Assembly (NCBI RefSeq): GCF_024519455.1
Contig: NZ_JALJRY010000020.1
Coordinates: 142,458-206,457 of the forward strand
DNA from: Streptomyces sp. STR69
GTDB lineage: Bacteria > Actinomycetota > Actinomycetes > Streptomycetales > Streptomycetaceae
Reading direction: 5' to 3'
Length of the DNA: 64,000 nucleotides
Position 1 is the first letter of the stretch, and the number at the start of each line of letters is the position of its first letter. Position numbers and translations under genes: made by a program. The notes under the pieces were generated by a model, which had not been told where the DNA came from, did not search any database, and saw only the letters and a program-made list of their open reading frames with translations. Below, in pieces: positions 46,046 to 53,539 of this stretch.

Positions 46046-46083
46046 GGCTCTTCAGTCCCTGGTCGAGCAGGGACTGAAGAGCC
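46046..46083. terminator. Orphan 16-bp perfect hairpin
   Basis: GGCTCTTCAGTCCCTG (46046-46061) and its exact complement (46068-46083) flank a 6-base loop. It lies about 360 bases after the TPR gene stop, within a region with no other gene. It could be a distal terminator or a mobile-element relic. Confidence 0.5.
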
Positions 46084-46445
46084 ACGGACTCGGCCACCGC
46101 GTTGGCGACTGTCGAAAGGTGCTGTCCTGTCTCAACGAAGTTAGTCGTCCATGTGCCGCTGACCTGCGTGGACTGGATTGGGTGAGCCGACCGGGTAGTT
46201 GGAGCCAGCTGATGTGTGCCCGGGGGAAGGTGTTGACTCGGGTCGCTCACTTACGAAGGCCGTGAGAACCGGTCAGGCGTTTGTGCGTGATAGGTGGTCG
46301 GGGAGCCGTTCGATGCGGAGCAGGTTGACCGCCTGCGCGGGGGTCCGTCCGCATCCGCCGGTAGGCGGGGGCGTAGGCGGGTCCGGAAGGATCTGTGCAG
46401 CACCTGGGCGTCGTAGGGATGCGTCGGGAGTTCGGGGTTTCGGGC
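46084..46445. other. Intergenic region downstream of the TPR gene
   Basis: No reliable gene is seen. Frames here stay open only because of GC content. Confidence 0.3.
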
Positions 46446-47834
46446 TCAGTGGCCGTGGGGGCCGTGGAAGGGGTCGACGACCTCGCAGGTGACGTCCATC
46501 CAGCGCTCCAGCTCCTGGCACATGAGCTGGTCGCCTGCCTGCTCGAACGCCTTGACAAGGCCCCGGAGCAGGTAGTTCCAGTGGCCTGAGTTGGCCACGT
46601 GCCAGGCCCTGACGTCCTCGGCGACGGCCAGTGAGGACGCGTACAGGAGGTGCGCCTCCAGCCCGAGCGCGGCCACCAGCTGCGGATGCCGCTCCAGTGC
46701 TGCCACGATCCGGGCCAGTTCCTTGGCCGAAGTGGCCCACTGTGACCGCGGGCAGCGCTGGTTGGTGGTGAACCTGCTCCGTGCGTTGTCCGGACCGCCG
46801 AGCAGCAGGACCTCGTCCGGCACCTGCCCGACGCCGAGCAGCTTGCGCGCCTGGTGCAGTGCCGTGCCCATGGTCATCCGCCCGAGCCCGATCCCAAGCC
46901 AGTTCTGCTCGGCCCGGCTGGCCACGTCGGCGTCCACGCTGCGCGCGAAGTCGCGATAGAGCTGCGAGAGTTCCGGCTGCCCGAGCGCCTCGGTGAGCTT
47001 GCCGTGGTACGCCGCGGCCCGGACGATCGAGATGCGGTACATCGCCGGCGACTTGATCGCCTCGCGGATCAGCGTCGGGAACTCCGACCGATCGACCTCG
47101 ACCCAGGTGTCGACGGCGATCTGCCCGGCCTGCGCGGCTATCTCGGCGCGTCCCTGCCCGGCGTGCTCGCGCATGGCGATCGTGGCGGCGCTGCGCAGCA
47201 CATCGATGTAATAAGCGCTGTCGCCGTCGAGTGTGTTGATCTTCAGGCCGTTCGAGGTGATCAGCCGCACCACGGTGTCCGCCGAGCTCAGGATCAGATC
47301 CGGGTCGCCGTACTGGCCCAGCACCAGGGCGTTGGTGTACAGCAGCCGGCTGAGGCCCAACTCGAACTCGAACGCATTGCCGTCCGGTCCCGCCAGCACT
47401 GCCGCCCGGACCACACCGTCCATTTCGAGGATCGAGTCGGTCACCCGGCCCAGCTCCTGGAACGTTCTGGCGCGGCGCACCCGCACATCCGTGATCCGCT
47501 GCGCCATGTCCCGTCTGCCGGTGTCGAGCACGTCGCCGTATGCCTTCTCGGCGGCGTCGAGCGCGGCCAGTGCGTCGTCAGGGCGGTTCGCCGCGCGCAG
47601 GCTCGAACCCAGCCCGTACTGCAGGGAGCCCAGCATCACCAGGTCGTCGAGGGTGGCCCCGGCCTGGGCGTCGATGACGGCGTGGACAAGCTCGACGGCC
47701 CGTTCCTGCAGCGGCACGGCCTCGGCCGTGCGGCCCTGCTGGAACAGGCTGAGCGACTGTTCCTCCAGCAGTGCCACCTGCGACCTGAGTGCGGCGCCGG
47801 AGTTCTGGTCCCGTGCCGTGTGTTCCGATCGCAT
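46446..47834 (-). CDS. Tetratricopeptide-like helical repeat protein
   Basis: The 462-residue cytosolic protein begins MRSEHTARDQNSGAALRSQV and has TPR-like repeats (LLEEQSLSLFQQGRTAEAVPLQERAVELV and YGLGSSLRAANRPDDALAALDAAEKAY, both in the first quarter). The rest is helical without a catalytic motif. It ends VDPFHGPHGH. TPR proteins mediate protein-protein contacts; the partner is unknown. ATG 47834 is used; an earlier in-frame Met lacks good coding bias. Confidence 0.78.
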   Translation of the reverse strand: MRSEHTARDQNSGAALRSQVALLEEQSLSLFQQGRTAEAVPLQERAVELVHAVIDAQAGATLDDLVMLGSLQYGLGSSLRAANRPDDALAALDAAEKAYGDVLDTGRRDMAQRITDVRVRRARTFQELGRVTDSILEMDGVVRAAVLAGPDGNAFEFELGLSRLLYTNALVLGQYGDPDLILSSADTVVRLITSNGLKINTLDGDSAYYIDVLRSAATIAMREHAGQGRAEIAAQAGQIAVDTWVEVDRSEFPTLIREAIKSPAMYRISIVRAAAYHGKLTEALGQPELSQLYRDFARSVDADVASRAEQNWLGIGLGRMTMGTALHQARKLLGVGQVPDEVLLLGGPDNARSRFTTNQRCPRSQWATSAKELARIVAALERHPQLVAALGLEAHLLYASSLAVAEDVRAWHVANSGHWNYLLRGLVKAFEQAGDQLMCQELERWMDVTCEVVDPFHGPHGH

Positions 47835-47900
47835 GGGACGGATGTTTCCACATCGTCCGGCAAGGGACAATTGGCCGAGCCGAGCAGAGCGCGGGGGTAG

Positions 47901-48134
47901 TCAGGGGCTCGGCGCCGACCGGTGGCCTTGCTGTCTTCCAGGGTCCGGCGCAGTGCTTCCGTCAGGTCGATGAGGTGGGGGGAGGCCGGCTTCGGCGACG
48001 CCGCGGTGGTCGGCGTGAGCGTCGGCCCACACCTCGACCAGGGTGTCCAGCAGGGCCGGGACGTCTCCGGGCCCGTAGCGGCGCAGTACGGTGGTGGCGT
48101 CGTGGGTGGCCAAGTCGTCTCCCGGGGTGCTCAT
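47901..48134 (-). pseudogene. Truncated acetyltransferase-like N-terminus
   Basis: From ATG 48134: TVLRRYGPGDVPALLDTLVE and VWADAHADH resemble a GNAT N-terminus, then quality drops and the frame ends. The ATGA overlap with the preceding remnant suggests an old translational coupling. Identity is tentative. Confidence 0.35.
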
Positions 48135-48535
48135 GTGCTGGCTACCGCGTTGTAGGCGTCGAACCAGTCGCGGACCGCCGGGAGGGTGCGGGAGGAGTCC
48201 GGGGCGTGCCGACGCTCGCGCTCGCCGTCATACCAGTGGAACCAGAACGGCTGCGAGCCGATCCCCACCACGCTCGGATCGAAGTCCATCAGCGGCAGGC
48301 GGTCCCGCTCCAGCCACGACTCGAAGCCGACGTGTCGCCCTGTTGTCGCCGCCCAGTATCAGCCCGGGAAGTGCCGTTCACCGCGTGACCAGAGGAACGT
48401 ACGGACCGGAGCGACCCCCTCGAACCGGCTCGCCACACAGTCCCTCCGAGGACACCGACGACGCCCATGCACCGCGTCCACGTACGACAACTCGACGCAC
48501 GGCTCCGCCGGCTCCGCCCCGGCCGGTACAGCCAT
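48119..48535 (-). pseudogene. TnsA-like transposase endonuclease remnant
   Basis: Reading from ATG 48535: VELSYVDAVHGRRRC, FEGVAPVRTFLWSRGERHFP, then an in-frame TGA, then YWAATTGRHVGFESWLERDR, LMDFDPSVVGIGSQPFWFHW and ERRHAPD. This is the N-terminal half of the TnsA-like heteromeric transposase endonuclease of actinobacterial Tn7-type elements (intact about 230 residues). The TGA replaces a usual Trp. After APD the sequence no longer matches, so the C-half is lost. A repeat cluster 42-97 bases upstream may be the element's end. Confidence 0.65.
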
Positions 48536-48576
48536 CCAGCACCCCCAGCGCTCTCGACCGCGCGACTGGGTTCGCT

Positions 48577-48632
48577 GAGACAGAAACCCAAACGACTCGG
48601 TTCGTAGAAAACGACTCGATTGAGTGAGACAG
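48577..48632. repeat. Direct repeats, possible Tn7-like element end
   Basis: AAACGACTCGGTT (48590-48602) and AAACGACTCGATT (48609-48621) are 13-base direct repeats with one difference, flanked by GAGACAG at 48577-48583 and 48626-48632. They lie just upstream of the TnsA-like remnant start, where transposase-binding sites of a left end are expected. Confidence 0.5.
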
Positions 48633-48894
48633 GACAGGTGCAACGGTCCCGCCCTGGGAGGCTCTGGCCTTGTAGGCGACAACCGAATCCATCGGTAGGT
48701 CTGTTCTGACTCCACTATCGCCGGCGCGGAACGATGTCGACGAGAGCTGAAACCACCCCGTGCGCAGCGTGGATGCTCGTCTGTGGTGCCCGAACCGACC
48801 GAAAATCCGTCCGTTCGGAGATCGCATGTGGCGTCAGAACTCAGTGATATCCGGCTCCCGAACCCACCTACGGAGCCACCACCGGCCCTCTCCT
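48633..48894. other. Intergenic debris
   Basis: Lies between the repeat cluster and the IS3 remnant. No gene recognised. Confidence 0.3.
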
Positions 48895-49215
48895 GGCCGT
48901 CGTCCCGCATGGTGGTGCGGATCTTCGTTCCGCGTCGGGCGCCCTCCAGGCCCAGATCGTGCATCAGGGCGGGCGACCGTGCAGCGGGCTGGTTCGATGC
49001 CCTCACGGTGCAGTTGCCGCCAGACTTCGCGGACCCTGTAGGCGCCGTAGCTGTCGGCATGGACGCGGTTGATCCGGGCTTTCAGGTCGGCGTCGCGCAT
49101 CGCTCGGGCGCTGGGTGCACGGTTCCTGGCGGCGTAGTAGGAGCTGGTTGCGATCTTCGGTCCGTGGCCGGCGAGCACACGGCAGATCGGCAGGTCAGCG
49201 CACTACAACACCTCG
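48895..49215 (-). pseudogene. IS3-family OrfB remnant with frameshift
   Basis: The minus strand reads CADLPICRVLAGHGPKIATS, SYYAARNRAPSARAM, RINRVHADSYGAYRVREVWR and QLHREGIEPARCTVA, then in another frame LMHDLGLEGARRGTKIRTTM and RDDGQERA. These are the N-terminal region of IS3-family OrfB. One frameshift separates the two blocks, and the DDE core is missing. Confidence 0.75.
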
Positions 49216-49390
49216 CTGGGGGCTGTGTGTTGCGCTCCTGGCGCACGTCCGGGCAGCGCAGCCGGACACCGGGCTGCCCGGATCTCGTGTCGTATGGTCT
49301 GCCGTCGCGGTCGTCCACCGTCCGCAACGGATCTCACCGAACCCGGCGGTGCCGCCGGGACGGCCGAAAGATCTGAACCAACACCGGGAA

Positions 49391-50509
49391 TCAGGCCGCG
49401 ACGAGCTCCTGCTCGCGGTCCGGCGTCTTGGCCATGGGCTTCTTGTTCGGCAGTGAGAGTCGGAAGACCTTGTGCCACGCGGAGAACACCTGCTTGGGCA
49501 GCGGTCCGGTGACGTACTCCAGCTCGTACTTCTCGAACAGCGCGCGCACCTTCACCGCGACCTCGGCGTACCGGTTGCTCGGCAGGTCCGGGAACAGGTG
49601 GTGTTCGATCTGGTGCGAGAGGTTGCCGGTCATGAAGTGCATGGCCTTGCTGCCGCTGATGTTCGCCGAGCCCATCATCTGGCGCAGATACCACTGGCCG
49701 CGCGTCTCGCCCTTGATCGACCGGCGCTCGAAGACTTGCACGCCCTCGGGGAAGTGCCCGCACATGATCACCGAGTGGGTCCAGATGTTGCGGACCAGGT
49801 TCGCCGTGAACGTGGCGGCGAGCGTGGGGAGGAAGGACGGGCCCGACAACAGCGGGTGGATCACGTAGTCCTTGAGCACCTGCTTGCGGATCTTGCGGCC
49901 CACGGCCTTGGCCCGCGCGTGGAACTCCGGGTTGTTGCGGCGGTGCTTTTGCAGGTTCTTGCCGAGCTCCAGGTCGTACGCTGCGATGCCGTACTCGAAG
50001 AAGCAGGCGTTGATGAAGTTCCACAGCGGCTGGCCGAGGTGGAACGGGTGCCACCTCTGGTCCTCGTCGACGCGCATGATGCCGTAGCCGAGGTCGTTGT
50101 CCTTGCCGATCACGTTGGTGTAGGTGTGGTGCAGCTCGTTGTGCGAGTGCTTCCACTGCTCGGACGGCGAGACGTGATCCCACTCCCAGGTGGTGGAGTG
50201 GATCTTCGGGTCCCGCATCCAGTCCCACTGGCCGTGCAGGATGTTGTGGCCGATCTCCATGTTGTCCATGATCTTCGCCACGGACAGACCGGCGGTGCCG
50301 ACCAGCCACGCGGGCGGGAAGAGCGAGAACAGCAGCACGCCCCTGCTGGCCAGTTCGAGCTTGCGCTGCGCCGAGATGACCTTGCGGATGTAGGCGGCGT
50401 CCTTCTCGCCGCGGCCGGCGATCACCTCGTCGCGGATCGCGTCCAGCTCGCGGCCGAGCTCCTCGATCTGCTCCGGGGTCAGGTGGGCGGTGGGGTCGGT
50501 GGCGGTCAA
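49391..50509 (-). CDS. Membrane fatty acid desaturase
   Basis: The 372-residue enzyme inserts a double bond into acyl chains using di-iron and electrons from the adjacent reductase. Three His boxes are present: HNILHG (88-93), HSHNELHH (121-128) and HQIEHH (about 300). Hydrophobic segments (about 57-85 and others) span the membrane. The TTG start 50509 lies 4 bases after a GGAG. The reductase gene ends 7 bases upstream on the same strand, so they form one operon. Confidence 0.9.
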   Translation of the reverse strand: MTATDPTAHLTPEQIEELGRELDAIRDEVIAGRGEKDAAYIRKVISAQRKLELASRGVLLFSLFPPAWLVGTAGLSVAKIMDNMEIGHNILHGQWDWMRDPKIHSTTWEWDHVSPSEQWKHSHNELHHTYTNVIGKDNDLGYGIMRVDEDQRWHPFHLGQPLWNFINACFFEYGIAAYDLELGKNLQKHRRNNPEFHARAKAVGRKIRKQVLKDYVIHPLLSGPSFLPTLAATFTANLVRNIWTHSVIMCGHFPEGVQVFERRSIKGETRGQWYLRQMMGSANISGSKAMHFMTGNLSHQIEHHLFPDLPSNRYAEVAVKVRALFEKYELEYVTGPLPKQVFSAWHKVFRLSLPNKKPMAKTPDREQELVAA

Positions 50510-50516
50510 GGTGCTC

Positions 50517-51572
50517 CTACCGTTCGATGTCGCAGGGGCCCGCCGCGGCGGACACGCAGGTCTGGATGAGGACGCCCGGCTCGGCCTCGGTGATCTCGCC
50601 GGTGCGCAGGTCGCGGACGGCGCCCGCCTTGAGCGGTGTGACGCAGCCGAAGCAGATGCCCATGCGGCACCCGGAGGGCATGAGCACGCCGGCCTCCTCG
50701 CCGATGTCCAGCAATGGCGTGGCGCCGTCCGCGTCGACGGTCATGCCGGTGGCGCTGAACGTGACCTCGCCGCCTTCGCCGGCGACGACGATGCCGGGGC
50801 GGAAGCGTTCGGTGTGCAGGCGCTCTTGTACGCCGTGCTCCGTCCAGTGCTCTTCGGCGGCGTCGAGCAGGCCCGCGGGCCCGCAGGCCCAGGTCTCGCG
50901 CTCGGCCCAGTCGGGCACGAGTTCGTCGAGACGGGCGATGTCGAGCTTGCCGTCCGTGTCGGTGTGCACCTCGGTGAGCCGCAGCTTCTTGTCCGCGACC
51001 AGGTCGTGCAGTTCGTCGCGGAAGATCACGTCGTGCGGCCGTGGCGCGCAGTGGACCATGACGACGTCGTCGAACTCGGTGTCGCGCAGCATGCCCATCA
51101 CGGGCGTGATGCCGCTGCCGGCCGTCAGGTAGAGCACCTTGGCGGGCTTGGCCTGCGGCAGCACGAAGTCACCGGTCGCCTGGTCGAGCTGGATCAGCGT
51201 GCCCGGTTTCGCCCTGCGGACAAGGTGGTTGCTGACCTTGCCGTCCGGGAGCGCCTTCACGGTGATCGTGACGCGGCCGTCCTGGCGGTGGGTCGGCGAG
51301 GTGAGGGAGTAGGCGCGCCACAGGCGCACTCCGTCGACGTCGACCCCGATCCGCACGTACTGACCCGCTGTGTGGCCGCGCCAGCCCCGTCCCGGCCTGA
51401 TCACGATGGTCGCGGCGTCACCCGTCTCGGGGTGCACGGCCTCGATGCGGCCCCGCAGGTCAGCGCCCGAGCGCAGCGGGCTGACCAGGTCGAGGTAGTC
51501 CGACGGCAGCAGTGGCGTCGTGACCATCTCCAGCAGTTTCCACGCCCTGCTGCGAAGGGCTGTACTCGTCAT
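50517..51572 (-). CDS. Ferredoxin reductase with 2Fe-2S domain (desaturase electron donor)
   Basis: The 351-residue protein combines an FAD/NAD(P)H reductase (about 40-265: YVRIGVDVDGVRLWRAYSLT, LTAGSGITPVMGMLRDT, TWACGPAGLLDA) with a C-terminal plant-type [2Fe-2S] ferredoxin (SGCRMGICFGCVTPLKAG, then QTCVSA). It passes electrons to the desaturase encoded 7 bases downstream. ATG 51572 has only a weak ribosome-binding site. It is divergent from a PucR-type regulator. Confidence 0.92.
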   Translation of the reverse strand: MTSTALRSRAWKLLEMVTTPLLPSDYLDLVSPLRSGADLRGRIEAVHPETGDAATIVIRPGRGWRGHTAGQYVRIGVDVDGVRLWRAYSLTSPTHRQDGRVTITVKALPDGKVSNHLVRRAKPGTLIQLDQATGDFVLPQAKPAKVLYLTAGSGITPVMGMLRDTEFDDVVMVHCAPRPHDVIFRDELHDLVADKKLRLTEVHTDTDGKLDIARLDELVPDWAERETWACGPAGLLDAAEEHWTEHGVQERLHTERFRPGIVVAGEGGEVTFSATGMTVDADGATPLLDIGEEAGVLMPSGCRMGICFGCVTPLKAGAVRDLRTGEITEAEPGVLIQTCVSAAAGPCDIER

Positions 51573-51603
51573 GAATCCAGCTTGCTGCGCCTCAAGGCGT
51601 AAA

Positions 51604-51619
51604 GTCCTGACCGCAGGAC
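51604..51619. promoter_or_regulatory. Inverted repeat in the desaturase/regulator divergent promoter
   Basis: GTCCTGACCGCAGGAC has perfect 6-base arms around ACCG, between the reductase start (51572) and the regulator start (51660). It is a plausible operator for the PucR regulator. Confidence 0.45.
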
Positions 51620-51659
51620 GTGAATCTGGCTGGCTGAATTGTTCGCAGGGAATAGAAAC

Positions 51660-52799
51660 GTGAGCCATGCAATCCGGAGGGTCAGTGAACTGGCCCTGGA
51701 TGAGACGACGGTCACCGCACTTCGGGCCGCGCTGAAGACCACCGCCGACGAGGTCGTCCAGGCGATCATCGACGAGGTCCCTCCCTACGCCAACGCCCTG
51801 TCGGGCCACATGGGCGTCACCATCCGCCGAGCCGTCCGCACCGCCCTGGGGCACTACCTGGATCTCGCGAGTGGGAACGCCACAGGCGGCGACGCCGGTG
51901 ACGCCGCCTACGAGCTGGGCCGCGGCGAGGTGCGCGACGGCCGTTCGATGGACGCCCTGCTCAGCGCCTACCGCGTCGGCGCCCGCGTGGCCTGGCGATG
52001 CCTGGCAGCGGGTGCCGTACCCGCAGGTCTGCCCGCCGCCGAGGTCGCCAAGTTCGCCGAGCTCACCTTCGCCTACATCGACGAGCTCTCCGCCGCGAGC
52101 GCCGCGGGCCACGCCGACGAACTGGCCGCCCGGGGCAGGGACCACGAGCGCCATCTGGAGCACCTGGCCCGCGACCTCCTCGCCGGCGCGAGCCCGGACG
52201 TGCTGCTGGCCTCTGCTCAACGGGCCGGGTGGCAGCCTCCGGTTTCGCTGACCGCGGTCCTGCTGCCCGCCGCCCAGGCCCGGCCTGCCTACCGCGCGCT
52301 CGACCCGGGCGCCCTCGTCCTCGATGATCTGCCGGATGCCACTGGTGTGCTGCTGGTGCCCGATGCGGACCGATCACATCTTTTGCGGCAGCTGACCGAC
52401 CGCACCGCCGTGGTCGGCCCGGCCCGGCCATGGACTCGTGCGTCCGCCTCGTACGCACGGGCCGCACGCGCGCGCTCCCTCTCCTCCGATATTCGCGACA
52501 CCGAGGACCATCTGCCCGAGCTGGTGCTGAGCGCCGACGTCGACGCGTTCGCAGATCTGCGTGCCCGAGCCCTCGCACCGTTGCGGACCTTGCCTGTCGC
52601 GACCGCACGGCGGCTGGAGGAGACGCTGCGGGAGTGGCTGCTGCACCAGGGCAGGCGGGACGAGGTGGCGGCGGCGTTGTTCGTCCATCCCCAGACGGTC
52701 CGGTACCGGCTGTCGCAGCTGCGGGAGCTGTTTCCGGATCTCGCATCGCCGCACCGGGTCCTTGAGCTGACGCTGGCGGTCGGTCTTCGGGTCAGCTGA
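51660..52799 (+). CDS. PucR/CdaR-type transcriptional regulator
   Basis: The 379-residue protein has an N-terminal helical region (SHAIRRVSELALDETTVTA onward) and a C-terminal PucR-type HTH (EEWLL-like LREWLLHQGRRDEVAAALF followed by VHPQTVRYRLSQLRELFPD). Such regulators typically govern adjacent catabolic or lipid genes. The GTG start 51660 is preferred over the TTG at 51639 because it gives the usual N-terminus and has AGGGAA upstream. It is divergent from the reductase-desaturase operon by 87 bases. Confidence 0.82.
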   Translation: MSHAIRRVSELALDETTVTALRAALKTTADEVVQAIIDEVPPYANALSGHMGVTIRRAVRTALGHYLDLASGNATGGDAGDAAYELGRGEVRDGRSMDALLSAYRVGARVAWRCLAAGAVPAGLPAAEVAKFAELTFAYIDELSAASAAGHADELAARGRDHERHLEHLARDLLAGASPDVLLASAQRAGWQPPVSLTAVLLPAAQARPAYRALDPGALVLDDLPDATGVLLVPDADRSHLLRQLTDRTAVVGPARPWTRASASYARAARARSLSSDIRDTEDHLPELVLSADVDAFADLRARALAPLRTLPVATARRLEETLREWLLHQGRRDEVAAALFVHPQTVRYRLSQLRELFPDLASPHRVLELTLAVGLRVS

Positions 52800-53119
52800 C
52801 GCGTTCTTCGGCCGTCCATGACTGCGTCTGCGAGCGGTTCAGTGATCGTGCTTCGTTCTCGGTGACATCAGCTGGCTCATGCGGCATGGGGAAGAGCGGT
52901 ATTGGCCGGCGGGGACCGGGGGTTGACGTGAGGACCGGACAAGGCCTCGGGAAGCCCGTCGGGGGCGCTGTCCTGGCACGAGCTGACCCACGGGCGCGCT
53001 GCGGGCTGTAGCCGGGTGACCGGCGGGGCGGCCAGGCCGGGGCACCAGGGGCGGGCCTGGCACACATCGCGTGAGGGATGATGGGGATGGAATGACGGAA
53101 CGTGAGGTCAGGAGCTTCC
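52800..53119. other. Intergenic region
   Basis: No gene recognised. CAGGAGC at the end is the ribosome-binding site of the next gene. Confidence 0.3.
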
Positions 53120-53458
53120 ATGGCGAAGCGGGTCCACCGACCCCGTGAGGACGCGGAGTTCGATTTCATCCTCGGGGTGAGCGGAGTTCCGGTCCTCGCG
53201 TACTTCACCGGGACATGGCCCAAGGCAATCGAACCCTGCCGGGTGATGGACCTCGTCGTGGGTGACATCGCCGACGACTACACGGGCCGCCTGACGGCTG
53301 TCCGCGTCGACATCACGCGTTGTCCGGCTGCGACCGAGCGATACGGGATCACCGGAGCCCCGTCCTACGTCCTGCTGATGGAGGGAGAGGCGGTGGCGCA
53401 CGGCACGGGGCTCATGACCGTCACCGAGGTACGGAAGTTTTTGGACGGCCACCTCTGA
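53120..53458 (+). CDS. Thioredoxin-fold protein lacking the CxxC motif
   Basis: The 112-residue protein has the thioredoxin pattern: VLAYFTGTWPKAIEPCRVMD, LTAVRVDITRCPAATERYGI and GAPSYVLLMEGEAVAHGTGL (the cis-Pro region). The usual WCGPC is replaced by WPKAIEPCR, so only one active-site Cys remains and redox activity is doubtful. A binding or chaperone role is possible. ATG 53120 follows CAGGAGC. Confidence 0.72.
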   Translation: MAKRVHRPREDAEFDFILGVSGVPVLAYFTGTWPKAIEPCRVMDLVVGDIADDYTGRLTAVRVDITRCPAATERYGITGAPSYVLLMEGEAVAHGTGLMTVTEVRKFLDGHL

Positions 53459-53539
53459 GCGGCCGCTGCGGCACATGGTGCCCCGCCCGCCCGGGATGGG
53501 CAGACGGGCAGGGCGAGTCGCGGGGTGGGTGGACGGATG

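Noticed and set aside
47901..48000. Ku-like C-terminal segment in another frame
   Set aside because: The short LTEALRRTLEDSKATG match is too weak, and no other Ku part is nearby.
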